Source: Nitrospirota bacterium (GTDB lineage: Bacteria; Nitrospirota; Nitrospiria; SBBL01; JAADHI01). From it: a stretch of DNA of 64,000 nucleotides. Shown here piece by piece: positions 19,658-28,828 of the stretch. The translations under genes were made by a program, and so were the position numbers. The stretch spans positions 41,270 through 105,269 of the forward strand of contig JAJDBT010000028.1 in NCBI GenBank assembly GCA_029261215.1, written 5' to 3'. Position 1 is the stretch's first letter, and each line of letters begins with the position of its first letter. The notes below the pieces were generated by a model. The model was given only the letters and a program-made list of their open reading frames with translations, was not told the origin of the DNA and did no database searches.

Positions 19658-22600
19658 TCAACCCCGCATGATATTTTTCTTTTCCATCAGTAAATCAAGC
19701 ATCTTGTTGCTGAGCTTTTCCTGCACGGAATTTTGCTTTAATCGCGCGCGCAGGTTTGCAAAATCGACACAGTCGAGTCGCTGATCCTGATTAAAACACG
19801 AAAAAACGGGTTCGGTTTCTTCCCCGGTGGCCGGATCCACATGTTTCTGGAGGCATTGGGCGCAGACCTCTTTCATCATGCACTGCATGGGGGAGTTAAT
19901 GCTGCCAATGCCGATGTGGGCGGGGTTTAAATAGGGCGCAAGCACGTTATGGCGTGCGATTTTAACCGCTTCCATCATGCGGTCGGAACCGATGGCGATG
20001 AGCCGGTTGACGTCCTTCAGCGAAATCGGAATCTCGCCCAGTTCCCCTTTGGAATAGGAAATCATGGCCTGCACGATGTTGCCGACAAAGCTTTTGTCTT
20101 GCGGCCGACGAGTCTGAATCGGGGCGCCCGCATCAACGCTCCAGATAATCACATCCGCCGCGGCTTCAATTTCTTCCACTTTGTAGACATCTTCCGGTTT
20201 TTTATAACCGGCAAAATAGATGACTTGATTGCCCTTGGCCCGCATGGCTTTTCCGATGGAAAAAAGCACGGCATTTCCAAGTCCGCCGCCCGCAAGCAGG
20301 ACAGTTTCGTCTGTTTTGATTTCCGTGGGTTCGCCCGTCGGGCCCATCACGACCACGGGCTCTCCGGGTTTCAGGGAGGCGCAAAGACGGGAACTGACCC
20401 CCATTTCAAGGGCGATGAGGGAAAGCAGGCCTTTCTCTTTATCGACCCAGGCCCCGGTGAGCGCGATGCCTTCGGTATTGAGGCAGATGCCGTCGATGGT
20501 TTCTGAGTGGGTTTCGTAATTTTGCAGACGATAAAACTGTCCCGGCTCAAAAGCCGCCGCCTGCAAGGGCGCTTTGACGATGACTTCGATAATGGTCGGA
20601 GTCAGTCGAATGACATCCACAACAGTCGCCTGCAGTTTTTCATCGAGTGCTTCCTTAAAAGTGACAAAAGCGGCATCGCGTGTATTTTGATCCGCCGGGG
20701 AATGTTGCGCCACTTCTTTTTCAAAAAGCTGCACGATGTAAGGATAACCCTTTTTAGCGGAGGCCATGGCCTTCACGACATTACCTGCGTAAACCGGGTG
20801 GTTGTCGCCGTAAAAGGTAATGAATTTTCCGTTTTGCTGATAGGAGGTAAAGACGGCCGGTGTGGTCCAATCATGCGATGGCGTCAGCACAGGTGTTTCG
20901 GCGCCATTCCATTCCGGCTGAAAGCGTTTGAAAAACTTTTTGTCCGCATCCATTTCAAAGGTGCCGGGATGTTCTTTTTCATAAATGACATTGGGGCTGG
21001 TTCCGGCTGCGACGAGGACGGTTTTTACGGGCAATTCGATAAATTCTCCCGAACCGCGAAGCTTGCCTTCGGGGCTCAATCGCTGCTTTTCAAATTTCAT
21101 GGCCTTGAGGGCGCCGTACTGATCAGGAATGGCTTCTGTCGGGCTTAACATCTCGACATAATAAATCCCTTCTTCGAGCGACTTGATGACTTCCTCGTGG
21201 TTGAGTCGGTAAGCGGGGGAATTCAGCACATCCCTTCGGTAAACAAGGGAAACGCCGCCCCATGCCCGAAGCATGGGCACAAAATCGGGGGCTTCTTCCT
21301 CTGTTTGTGCCCGTTCGCGTTCGGCCCGGATTTGTCTCCCGTGGTCCAGAAATTCCTGAAGGATTGTAAGCTCTTCGGTATCATACATCGCCAAAACAGC
21401 GGTTTCTCCATATTGTGTGCTTAACTTTTCATACTGATCCAGGGCCTTTTCGACTTGAACGGGGTAATAGGCCATTGCTTCGGTGGCCGTATCGATGGCG
21501 GTCAGTCCCCCCCCGATGATGATGGCGGGCAGGCGAAGTTGAAGGTTGGCAAGAGACGATTTTTTAAAGGCGCCAGTGAGTTGAAGGGCCATGAGAAAAT
21601 CGCTGGCTTTTCGAATGCCGCGAATCAGGTTGTTTTTCATCCAGAGCAGGGTCGGTTTGCCCGCACCGGCGGCAATGGCGATATGGTCAAAGCCCAAGGC
21701 CCAGGCTTCATCAATGGTAATGGTTCCGCCAAAGCGCACCCCGCCGTACACCTGAAAACGGTTGCGACGAGCGAGGGTCAGGTGAATCAAATCCAGGAAA
21801 TTTTTATCCCATCGCACGGTGATGCCGTATTCCGCCACGCCGCCAAATCCGGCGAGGACACGTTCGTCCAGTTCATGATAAAGCAGTTTGACGTCTTTGA
21901 TGGGCATTGGCGCGTCTGTTTCGCTGCCAACCCATGCCGGAGGCAAGGGTTCTATTTTTAAGCCGTCCATGCCGACCACACCGAAGCCTTCATTGAGTAA
22001 AAACTGGGCAAGCGTAAAACCGGCCGGCCCCATGCCGACGACCAGGACGTTCTTTCCGTTGTAAGGCAGGGTGTGGGGTCGCTTTACATTCAGCGGATTC
22101 CAGCGGGTCAGTAATCCATAAATTTCAAAACCATAAGGCATGTCGAGCACGTCTGTCAGGATACGCGTTTCGGCTTGGGGAATGTTCACAGGTTCTTTTT
22201 TCTGATAGATACAACCCTTCATGCAGTCGTTACAGATCCGGTGACCGGTGGCGGGCAGCATGGGGTTGTCGATGATGATGATGGCCAGCGCGCCGATGGC
22301 GTCCCCTTCGCCGTGCAGATAATGCATTTCTGAAATGCGCTCATCCAGCGGACAGCCGGTCAGTTCGATGCCCAGCGGGTTGCTTTCCAGTTTGCCTGTT
22401 TTTCGGTCGCGAAAACCGGTTCGGCAGCTGTCTTTTTCACGCGGGTGGCAGATGACACAATAATCGATCTCGGCCAAGACTTCTTTTTCGGAATAGCGTC
22501 GGTCGGTCAGCTCGAAGCCGTCCCGCTTTCTTAAATTGTGTTCGGGGCCGATCATGAGTTCTGGAAAACGTTCATCGGGCCGGGTGATCTCGACCAGGTT

Positions 22601-23410
22601 TTGGAAGTCTATTTTGTGGGGTGTTTTAAATGCGCCCCAACCTTCGGTCACGCATTCGCCGTGCGGTAAGTGTTGGGAGGCATAGACCCACTCTTCCAGC
22701 AGGGTTAAAAGAGATTGTGTCAGCGTCAGCAAATCAGTATCTTTTTCGGAATTAAAGGGTTGATTCAAGAGGCTTGAAAAGGCTTCTTTCGCTTCAGGGT
22801 GCGCTTTTATTTTTTGGTGAAGGCCTGTGATGTTTTCAATGATTTCATCCGAAACCGGTGCGTTTCGTTTGATTTTCAATTCAAGGGCTTTTTCGGCATC
22901 AAGCAAGAGACAGGTGATTTTTGCAAAAAGCAGTTCGCTGTCGTGACCCGGAGCAATGGGCGTCAGCGTTAAGTTAATCAGCAGTCGGGCTTTTTCGTTT
23001 AATGCTTCATAGTCGAGCCGTTCTAAATCTTCGGCCGAATACTGCTTGAGAGTCCGCTTTTGGACGAATTCTTTTTTAAAGCGAAAGAGGGGTTTTTGTG
23101 CCTGAATCCCGGCCATGAAGGTATCGCGTTCTTTTGAAATATTGAAAAGCCGCGCGATGAATTCACTTTGATGAAAGGCGAGCTGAATCAACAGCTCCGC
23201 TTCATCGGGGGCGGAGAGCGCGTGTTCGGGATTGGCTCGATAGGTTTCAAGGCGTTCAAACAGGGTCGGGTCGGAGGTTTTGAGGGCCACATCAAAGGCA
23301 GCGGTTAAGGCTTCCAGGCGTTTGGGGTGGTAAAGGTCTGGATAGGAAAATCCCTCTATGCCCAGGGTCAAAAGATCGGTGTGGTTTTCAGCAGGGATTT
23401 CCTTTTCCAT
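19658..23410 (-). CDS. Single-chain NfnB-NfnA-like (GltD + PyrK) iron-sulfur flavoprotein
   Basis: A 1250-residue protein with a helical N-terminal region of unknown function (1-300). A GltD-type iron-sulfur module follows, with cysteines at about C318, C321, C329, C353, C393, C396 and C400. A GltD/NfnB-like FAD and NAD(P) core comes next (VLVVGMGPAG near 455-464; LPAIIIGGGLTAIDTATEA further on). The C-terminal part (about 970-1250) is a PyrK/NfnA-like ferredoxin reductase unit with FEPGQFYRLQNY, LLAGGGLGNAVLFSIG and the [2Fe-2S] cysteines CMMKEVCAQC ... FSC. In NfnAB these two subunits are separate and perform flavin-based electron bifurcation between NADH, NADPH and ferredoxin. Here they are fused in the order B-A. 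No glutamate synthase large subunit is adjacent. The exact reaction is inferred. Confidence 0.85.
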   Translation of the reverse strand: MEKEIPAENHTDLLTLGIEGFSYPDLYHPKRLEALTAAFDVALKTSDPTLFERLETYRANPEHALSAPDEAELLIQLAFHQSEFIARLFNISKERDTFMAGIQAQKPLFRFKKEFVQKRTLKQYSAEDLERLDYEALNEKARLLINLTLTPIAPGHDSELLFAKITCLLLDAEKALELKIKRNAPVSDEIIENITGLHQKIKAHPEAKEAFSSLLNQPFNSEKDTDLLTLTQSLLTLLEEWVYASQHLPHGECVTEGWGAFKTPHKIDFQNLVEITRPDERFPELMIGPEHNLRKRDGFELTDRRYSEKEVLAEIDYCVICHPREKDSCRTGFRDRKTGKLESNPLGIELTGCPLDERISEMHYLHGEGDAIGALAIIIIDNPMLPATGHRICNDCMKGCIYQKKEPVNIPQAETRILTDVLDMPYGFEIYGLLTRWNPLNVKRPHTLPYNGKNVLVVGMGPAGFTLAQFLLNEGFGVVGMDGLKIEPLPPAWVGSETDAPMPIKDVKLLYHELDERVLAGFGGVAEYGITVRWDKNFLDLIHLTLARRNRFQVYGGVRFGGTITIDEAWALGFDHIAIAAGAGKPTLLWMKNNLIRGIRKASDFLMALQLTGAFKKSSLANLQLRLPAIIIGGGLTAIDTATEAMAYYPVQVEKALDQYEKLSTQYGETAVLAMYDTEELTILQEFLDHGRQIRAERERAQTEEEAPDFVPMLRAWGGVSLVYRRDVLNSPAYRLNHEEVIKSLEEGIYYVEMLSPTEAIPDQYGALKAMKFEKQRLSPEGKLRGSGEFIELPVKTVLVAAGTSPNVIYEKEHPGTFEMDADKKFFKRFQPEWNGAETPVLTPSHDWTTPAVFTSYQQNGKFITFYGDNHPVYAGNVVKAMASAKKGYPYIVQLFEKEVAQHSPADQNTRDAAFVTFKEALDEKLQATVVDVIRLTPTIIEVIVKAPLQAAAFEPGQFYRLQNYETHSETIDGICLNTEGIALTGAWVDKEKGLLSLIALEMGVSSRLCASLKPGEPVVVMGPTGEPTEIKTDETVLLAGGGLGNAVLFSIGKAMRAKGNQVIYFAGYKKPEDVYKVEEIEAAADVIIWSVDAGAPIQTRRPQDKSFVGNIVQAMISYSKGELGEIPISLKDVNRLIAIGSDRMMEAVKIARHNVLAPYLNPAHIGIGSINSPMQCMMKEVCAQCLQKHVDPATGEETEPVFSCFNQDQRLDCVDFANLRARLKQNSVQEKLSNKMLDLLMEKKNIMRG

Positions 23411-23594
23411 AAGTTGCTCCTAAAGTTGTTCTGTCTTGAGGCTCAGTGATTCTTTGTTTCTAGTGAAGTTGGAAAACTCAGTCTCGCAGGATAGCAAAGT
23501 TGCTATTGAATGGACAAGAAAGTTCGCAATTTGATCAAAGAAGCGTGGACTCTTTGAAAGAGGGGATGATCTCGATACGAATACACGTGCTCTA

Positions 23595-24347
23595 TTAAAA
23601 TTGAATTTCTTTCTGGATCATCAAGGGCTCATAACCAAAAACCGCGCTTAAATGGTGAAAGAAGGCATGTTGCCCTTCCTTACGCCAAATTTCTGTGACG
23701 ATCGCACTCGCCTTTCGATATTGCTCAAGCCGAATGAAGATGTCTTTGAGCTCAGGGCTGCCGGTCATGGCGTCATCAATGAGTCCCAGCCACAAGGTGC
23801 TGACGCCCATAATATAGGCGGGCCAGTGTTTTTGGAGAGCGGGCGACCAATGGGTATCACTCATTGCCTCAATGCGAGAGGAGCGGAGCGTCTTTGGATC
23901 ATCGCAAGTGGCGCGTTCTATTATCTTTGAGGCAAGCAGTTCTTGCAGGACAGGGCTCTCCTGAATGCGGCTCATCAGTTTCTTGGAAATGCCCGGCGTC
24001 GTATAAAATAAAAAGCTGAATTGGTGGCCGCTGTCATCCCGTGCGGCACGCCGATGAAAGCGCCACCACGGGACATGATGAACCTGGTTTTGCAATACGG
24101 GTTGAACGACTGAATGGGCCAGCAGAAGATCCACTGCCCCGTCTGCGCCGAGGTGTTCCGGCCATGCGATTTTGAAGCGGCAGGCCCGCCAGGCCCCGTC
24201 CTCAAGATTGAGGGCAGATTCTGAGAAGGAGGTGTTCATCGCAAGCGGGAACTGTTTGTGTCTGGGCGCGCAGGCGCTCAAAAACAGGCAGGTCAGGCCC
24301 AGATAAAAAAATGGCTTGTGCAGAGCATAGGGAGCGGAAATGTTCAT
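23595..24347 (-). CDS. Putative lipoprotein, 250 residues
   Basis: The N-terminus has a hydrophobic signal (FFYLGLTCLFLSAC) with lipobox LSAC, so Lgt/Lsp processing at about Cys26 is expected. The mature part has no family I recognise. It is rich in aromatic residues (VPWWRFHRRA) and has a helical C-terminus. AAAGGAAC lies 5 bases before the ATG. It is divergent from the oligopeptidase A gene and separated from the Nfn-like gene by 184 bases in which I see no gene. Confidence 0.72.
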   Translation of the reverse strand: MNISAPYALHKPFFYLGLTCLFLSACAPRHKQFPLAMNTSFSESALNLEDGAWRACRFKIAWPEHLGADGAVDLLLAHSVVQPVLQNQVHHVPWWRFHRRAARDDSGHQFSFLFYTTPGISKKLMSRIQESPVLQELLASKIIERATCDDPKTLRSSRIEAMSDTHWSPALQKHWPAYIMGVSTLWLGLIDDAMTGSPELKDIFIRLEQYRKASAIVTEIWRKEGQHAFFHHLSAVFGYEPLMIQKEIQF

Positions 24348-24484
24348 AAAGTTCCTTTGGGTCGGTCTGGGTTTTTAAAATCTACCACGTTTATTCTGAT
24401 CCATCCAGTCGCTTTAAAGTGAAGATAAAAAATCAGAAAGAAACATGCCAAAGCGAAAGAGAATGGTGTATAAATGAAAGCAAG

Positions 24485-24515
24485 AAAACAGGAGCCCCAA
24501 GGGGCCTCCTGTTTT
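24485..24515. terminator. Terminator-like hairpin with A/T flanks
   Basis: AAAACAGGAGCCCC (24485-24498), a two-base loop, then GGGGCCTCCTGTTTT (24501-24515) form a 14-pair stem with one bulged C. An A-run lies on one side and a T-run on the other, the classic shape of a bidirectional intrinsic terminator. It sits upstream of the oligopeptidase gene and between divergent genes, where a terminator is not expected. It may end a small untranslated transcript or act as an attenuator. Confidence 0.6.
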
Positions 24516-24555
24516 GTCAGAAAATGAGATAACGATCAGAGGATATGAGGATGAC

Positions 24556-26598
24556 ATGCAAAACCCCTTATTAGAAAATACAGGCCTTCCCACTTTTTCA
24601 AAAATAAAGCCGGAACATGTGACTCCTGCAGTGGATGAGATTCTGGATAAAAGCCGGCTGGCCGTCAAAGCCTTGCTTTCGGTGAATGACAGGTACACCT
24701 GGGACAACCTGATTCATCCTTTGGAAGAGATGGGAGACCGGCTGGATCGGGCCTGGTCGCCCGTATCGCATCTCAACGCGGTGATGAATAGCGAGGCCCT
24801 CCGCGAAGCCTATAACGCCTGTTTGCCCAAGTTAAGCGATTACGCCACAGAAATGGGCCAAAACGAACAGCTCTTTCTAGCCTACAGACAGATCGCAGAA
24901 GGTCCGGAATACAGAGAACTTGATCCCGCGCAAAAAAAAGTGATCGACAATGCCTTGCGGGACTTTCATCTTTCCGGAATTGATCTGAATTCAGAGAACA
25001 AGGCCCGTTATAAAACCATCATGCAAGAGCTCTCTGCCCTGACCAGCCAATTTTCAGACAATTTGCTGGATGCGACAAACGCCTGGAAAAAACAGGTCAA
25101 CGATGAAAGTTTGTTGTCCGGCTTGCCAGAGTCTGCCATTGCCCTGGCCAAACAAATGGCCGAACGGGAAAAAATGGAAGGCTGGCTGTTTAATCTGGAA
25201 TTTCCGTCGTATTTGCCCGTCATGACCTATGCAGACAACCGGAAGCTTCGGGAAGAAGTTTATACCGCTTATGTCACCCGCGCCTCGGATGAAGGGCCGC
25301 ACGCTGGAAAGTGGGATAACACTGCGGTGATGGAAGGTATTCTTGCTCTGCGTCACGAAATGGCCAAACTGCTTGGGTTTGCGAACTATGCCGAATATTC
25401 CCTGGCGACAAAAATGGCGGCCTCTACCGATCAGGTGCTGGATTTTTTGAATGAATTATCCGGGCGCGCACTTTCCATGGCGCGGCAAGAACTGGATGAA
25501 GTCCGCGCTTTCGCGAAAACAAAAGATGCTTTGAGCCAGATCGAAGCCTGGGATGTGCCTTACTATTCGGAGCAGCTGCGCCAGAAAAAGTACAATATCA
25601 GTCAGGAAGAACTGAAACCCTACTTTTCGGTGTCCAATGCCCTGGCGGGAATGTTTTCGGTGGTGAAGCGGCTGTATGGCCTTGAAATTTCAAAAAATGA
25701 ATCAGTGGAGACCTGGCACGCGGACGTACAATTTTACGAAATTCTGGATAAAACCGGCACGCTTCGTGGTCAGTTTTTTTTGGATCTTTATGCGCGGCCT
25801 CATAAACGGGGCGGGGCCTGGATGGGGGATTGCATCTCCCGGAAACGAACTGACCAGGGGATTCAAACCCCCGTGGCCTACCTGGTCTGTAATTTTTCGC
25901 CGCCGGTCGGGGATGATCCGGCGCTTTTTACCCATGATGAAGTGCTGACCCTTTTTCATGAATTTGGTCACGGTCTTCACCACATGTTGACACAAGTCGA
26001 TTATCTCAGCGTTTCCGGCATTTCCGGAGTGCCCTGGGATGCGGTCGAGCTGCCCAGCCAATTTATGGAAAACTGGTGTTGGCAGCGGGAGGCCCTGGAT
26101 CTTATCGCCGCCCACTACCAAACCGGCGCGCCTTTGCCCGAGGAGATGTTTCAACGCATGCTGGCGGCCAAAAACTTTCAATCCGCGATGCAGATGGTAC
26201 GGCAGCTGGAGTTTGCGCTTTTTGATTTTCGGATGCATCTGGAATACGCGCCGGAAAAAGGCGGACGCGTTTACGAGATTTTAAACGAAGTGCGGTCGCA
26301 GGTGGCCGTGATGAATCCGCCCTCGTTTAATCGTTTTCCGCACAGCTTTTCGCATATTTTCGCCGGCGGCTATGCGGCGGGCTATTACAGTTATAAATGG
26401 GCTGAAGTGCTCTCGTCTGATGCTTTTTCCGCTTTTGAGGAGCGGGGAATTTTTGATCAGGAGACCGGCCTTCGGTTTCTCTCCACCATTTTAGAGCAAG
26501 GCGGCTCTCGCGAGCCGATGGATCTTTTTATCGCCTTCAGGGGGCGGGAGCCCCAAATCGACGCCTTGTTACGCCACAGCGGTTTGGCTGTATCCTGA
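24556..26598 (+). CDS. prlC: Oligopeptidase A, M3 zinc metallopeptidase
   Basis: A cytoplasmic peptidase of 680 residues when started at ATG 24556 (MQNPLLENTGLP), the same length as the E. coli enzyme. GAGGATGAC precedes this ATG, whereas the upstream TTG 24514 has no support. The M3 active site LTLFHEFGHGLHHML is intact (HExxH), followed by the third ligand region SQFMENWCW (Glu) and the substrate-binding Tyr/His segment GYAAGYYSYKWAEVLS. It degrades short peptides, including cleaved signal peptides. The YbeD-like gene follows after 35 bases. Confidence 0.95.
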   Translation: MQNPLLENTGLPTFSKIKPEHVTPAVDEILDKSRLAVKALLSVNDRYTWDNLIHPLEEMGDRLDRAWSPVSHLNAVMNSEALREAYNACLPKLSDYATEMGQNEQLFLAYRQIAEGPEYRELDPAQKKVIDNALRDFHLSGIDLNSENKARYKTIMQELSALTSQFSDNLLDATNAWKKQVNDESLLSGLPESAIALAKQMAEREKMEGWLFNLEFPSYLPVMTYADNRKLREEVYTAYVTRASDEGPHAGKWDNTAVMEGILALRHEMAKLLGFANYAEYSLATKMAASTDQVLDFLNELSGRALSMARQELDEVRAFAKTKDALSQIEAWDVPYYSEQLRQKKYNISQEELKPYFSVSNALAGMFSVVKRLYGLEISKNESVETWHADVQFYEILDKTGTLRGQFFLDLYARPHKRGGAWMGDCISRKRTDQGIQTPVAYLVCNFSPPVGDDPALFTHDEVLTLFHEFGHGLHHMLTQVDYLSVSGISGVPWDAVELPSQFMENWCWQREALDLIAAHYQTGAPLPEEMFQRMLAAKNFQSAMQMVRQLEFALFDFRMHLEYAPEKGGRVYEILNEVRSQVAVMNPPSFNRFPHSFSHIFAGGYAAGYYSYKWAEVLSSDAFSAFEERGIFDQETGLRFLSTILEQGGSREPMDLFIAFRGREPQIDALLRHSGLAVS

Positions 26599-26633
26599 TT
26601 GTTTGAGCCTTGTGTGAGAGGATTGTCTTTCTG

Positions 26634-26903
26634 ATGAAACGACTGGACGAATTCGGAGAAAAACTACAGCTTGAATACCCCTGTGCCTGGGTCTACAAGG
26701 TGGTCGGATTTCATCGGGCCTCCATTGAAAACGCCATTTCAGAGATCATTCAGGAAAAAACCGTGGCCATTACCCTTTCCAACCAAAGCCGCAACCAAAA
26801 ATATATCGCCTTAAATCTGGAAGTTATTGTAGACAACGAAGCCGAACGCAATGCGATCTATATTGCGCTAAAAGCCCACGCCGAGATTAAAATGGTGTTG
26901 TAG
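26634..26903 (+). CDS. YbeD/DUF493-family small protein
   Basis: An 89-residue ferredoxin-like fold protein, close to the usual length of the family (E. coli YbeD has 87). Recognisable features are the N-terminal YPCAWVYKVVG, the helix with FHRASIENAISEIIQE, and the strands SNQSRNQKYIALNLEVIVDN. The function is unknown; the fold resembles allosteric ACT-like domains. The start is ATG 26634, with AGAGGA about 9 bases upstream. Confidence 0.85.
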   Translation: MKRLDEFGEKLQLEYPCAWVYKVVGFHRASIENAISEIIQEKTVAITLSNQSRNQKYIALNLEVIVDNEAERNAIYIALKAHAEIKMVL

Positions 26904-27327
26904 GGAAGGGAACCATCTCCCTCTGCGGCCAAGGCACACAATTATTGGGCGAAGGTCTGGTATTTCCTGCCCCTTGTGGATCATCTGAATTGTCATTCAC
27001 ACGTGTCTTAGAGTAAACGCGCTGCTAAAGATCCTCCAAGCTTTGTAAGAGAATCCGTCTGAATCCCGAGCGATTGAACTCTTCCGAAAGAAAGCATGAC
27101 TTTCAGTGCTTATTTACGGAGAACAAATGGTTCTATTTCAATAGAGGAAGGCTTAATCGGTAATGATCGATTTCCTGTTTCTAGAATATCTATGGCGCCT
27201 TTGACAGCTTACAAAGCTTGTGGCATAGTTAATTATCTAACGAATTTGTTAATAAAATATATAATTTTTAATTCTGACGCTTGTATCACAAAGGTGTGGT
27301 CTTTGCTTTCAGAAAGGGGAATTGATT
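26904..27327. other. Intergenic region upstream of the PilZ gene
   Basis: About 420 bases without a convincing gene. The stretch 27180-27290 is clearly AT-rich (AATTTGTTAATAAAATATATAAT), unlike the surroundings, and probably holds the PilZ promoter. An open frame at 27096-27353 has atypical composition and overlaps the PilZ start, so it is not called. Confidence 0.45.
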
Positions 27328-27711
27328 ATGAGCTCATCATTCACACACACTGAAGTGTCGTACCCGGGCAGTGGGCATTCTTCTGAAAATGCACACGATT
27401 TACTTCAAGACCGTCGGGAGGGGGATCGTTTTAAGTCGCTTCATTCGGTGCGGTGGGATCATCGGGATTATGAAAACAGGCAAGGAAAAATTCGAGACAT
27501 CTCATCTACAGGCATTTTTTTGACGCCGCTGGGTGCTGTGCCGGAAGGGATTAAACACGGGGACGCCATTGCAGTCGCGTTATGCATCAACGAAAAGGAA
27601 TATGTCTTTTCGACAAAAGTACGCTGGTTTGGCAAAAGCAAGATCCATGGCGAGCTCGGTTTTGGGCTGGAGTTTGATGAGAAAACCCGGAAAGACCAAA
27701 ACAACTTGTAG
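27328..27711 (+). CDS. PilZ-domain c-di-GMP receptor protein
   Basis: A 127-residue protein with a complete PilZ c-di-GMP motif. The RxxxR switch is in DRREGDR and the D-x-S-x-x-G part is in IRDISSTGIFL. The strand pattern FSTKVRWFG ... GFGLEF follows. A single PilZ domain without an effector domain acts through protein partners. The start is ATG 27328, with AAAGGGGAA upstream, rather than TTG 27322. It converges with the 3' end of the contractile injection system operon 103 bases away. Confidence 0.85.
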   Translation: MSSSFTHTEVSYPGSGHSSENAHDLLQDRREGDRFKSLHSVRWDHRDYENRQGKIRDISSTGIFLTPLGAVPEGIKHGDAIAVALCINEKEYVFSTKVRWFGKSKIHGELGFGLEFDEKTRKDQNNL

Positions 27712-27754
27712 TGCAATGCCCTCAAAGCGAAGCGCTCACTCCCCATCATTCATA

Positions 27755-27777
27755 GCGGGATGCAATCGTGCATCCGC
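27755..27777. terminator. Hairpin between PilZ gene and eCIS operon end
   Basis: GCGGGATGCA (27755-27764) and TGCATCCGC (27769-27777) form a 9-pair stem with one bulge and a 4-base loop, between two convergent genes. No clear T-run follows on either strand, so terminator function is only likely. Confidence 0.45.
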
Positions 27778-27814
27778 ACTTCCCACTCTTATTAAAAGTA
27801 AAGATAAACGACCT

Positions 27815-28828
27815 TTATGTTGAGAGCAGGCGGCCCAGGGAAATTTCCTGCAATGCGGCGTCGTCCAGAGCGACTTGTAATATTGCGAGTGTCTCCTGCA
27901 TTTGAATGACATGGCTGGAAGTCACTGTGCCAACAAGTCCTATTTCGGAGGCAATCGTTTCAGGCTCTGTTTTGAGGAGTGTGCTGATGTTTTGCTCCGA
28001 GAGGGATGCAAAGGGCAGCAGGTCGGCGCGGAAGCCCATGACCATACGTGCCTTTGCGCGAAACTCCCGGAGTTTAACGCCGGGAATGGATGAAATCGTT
28101 TGCAGGGGATCAATTTCAATCAGATCGTTCAGGGTATTTACGCCTGCGGCATTGAGTAAAACCGAAAACTGCTCCCCTACGCCGTCGATGCTGATTACGG
28201 GTAATGTACTGCCAAAACCACCCACTGTTTCTGTGCCGACACCTGTTCCAATGCCAAAGGTGAGATGAAGATTTCGTGTCAGTGTCATGCCGGGAGAGAG
28301 CGCGATGCGGGGGTGAATGACATAATCAATCATCCATCCGCTGTTTGCGGTTTCTGTCGCGTCTCCACCAAAAAGGCCGAATTCGCGCAGCGACCGAATA
28401 CCCTGCCCACCGAGTGCTTCCCGTGTGAACGTCGTGCTGATTTGAAGCCGCGCGGTGGGTTCATCGCTTATTTCATTTTCGTTATCCAGGTAGAGGATTT
28501 GCTCGGGCATGAGGGCCAGTCGGGCGATCTCTGTGGCCAATTGGGTATCCCCCGCATTCGGGCTGGGCATGAGTCTGTCCCATGTCGCCAGGCCTTCGCC
28601 CACGGCCCAATACAGAATGCCGGACATCCCTGCTTCCCTTTTCATCAAAGCGGCTAAAAGCCGGTGACAGCGTTCAACGACCCGGTTGTTCTGCCAGCCG
28701 CTTTCCCATAAACATTGACCACTGGAGTCGATCAAGCAGTCATTGTAAGTGCCTTTGAGTCCGCTGCCCCCAGGTGTGTTTGTTTTTGTAAAACTGTTGT
28801 GTTGATCAAGGTATGTTTGGCTCATCAT
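27815..28828 (-). CDS. eCIS accessory protein with N-terminal REFGLFG domain and C-terminal HhH-like region
   Basis: A 337-residue protein. Its first ~190 residues are homologous to the 176-residue protein encoded at 31473-32003: both share (L/I)KG.Y.D.LID..G, .GWQ.N.....C..LLA, G.G.....WD, (I/V)LYLD..(N/D), .(S/P)T.RLQI and REFGLFG. The C-terminal part (about 220-337) has a helix-hairpin-helix-like run, LLNAAGVNTLNDLIEIDPLQ ... SSIPGVKLREF. The start codon overlaps the stop of the nucleotidyltransferase-like gene (ATGA). It is the last gene of the eCIS operon. A structural or target-recognition role is a guess; no enzyme motif is seen. Confidence 0.7.
   Translation of the reverse strand: MMSQTYLDQHNSFTKTNTPGGSGLKGTYNDCLIDSSGQCLWESGWQNNRVVERCHRLLAALMKREAGMSGILYWAVGEGLATWDRLMPSPNAGDTQLATEIARLALMPEQILYLDNENEISDEPTARLQISTTFTREALGGQGIRSLREFGLFGGDATETANSGWMIDYVIHPRIALSPGMTLTRNLHLTFGIGTGVGTETVGGFGSTLPVISIDGVGEQFSVLLNAAGVNTLNDLIEIDPLQTISSIPGVKLREFRAKARMVMGFRADLLPFASLSEQNISTLLKTEPETIASEIGLVGTVTSSHVIQMQETLAILQVALDDAALQEISLGRLLST

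Noticed and set aside
27096..27353. 85-codon plus-strand frame before the PilZ gene
   Set aside because: AT-rich, no ribosome site, no recognisable protein pattern, and it overlaps the PilZ start.
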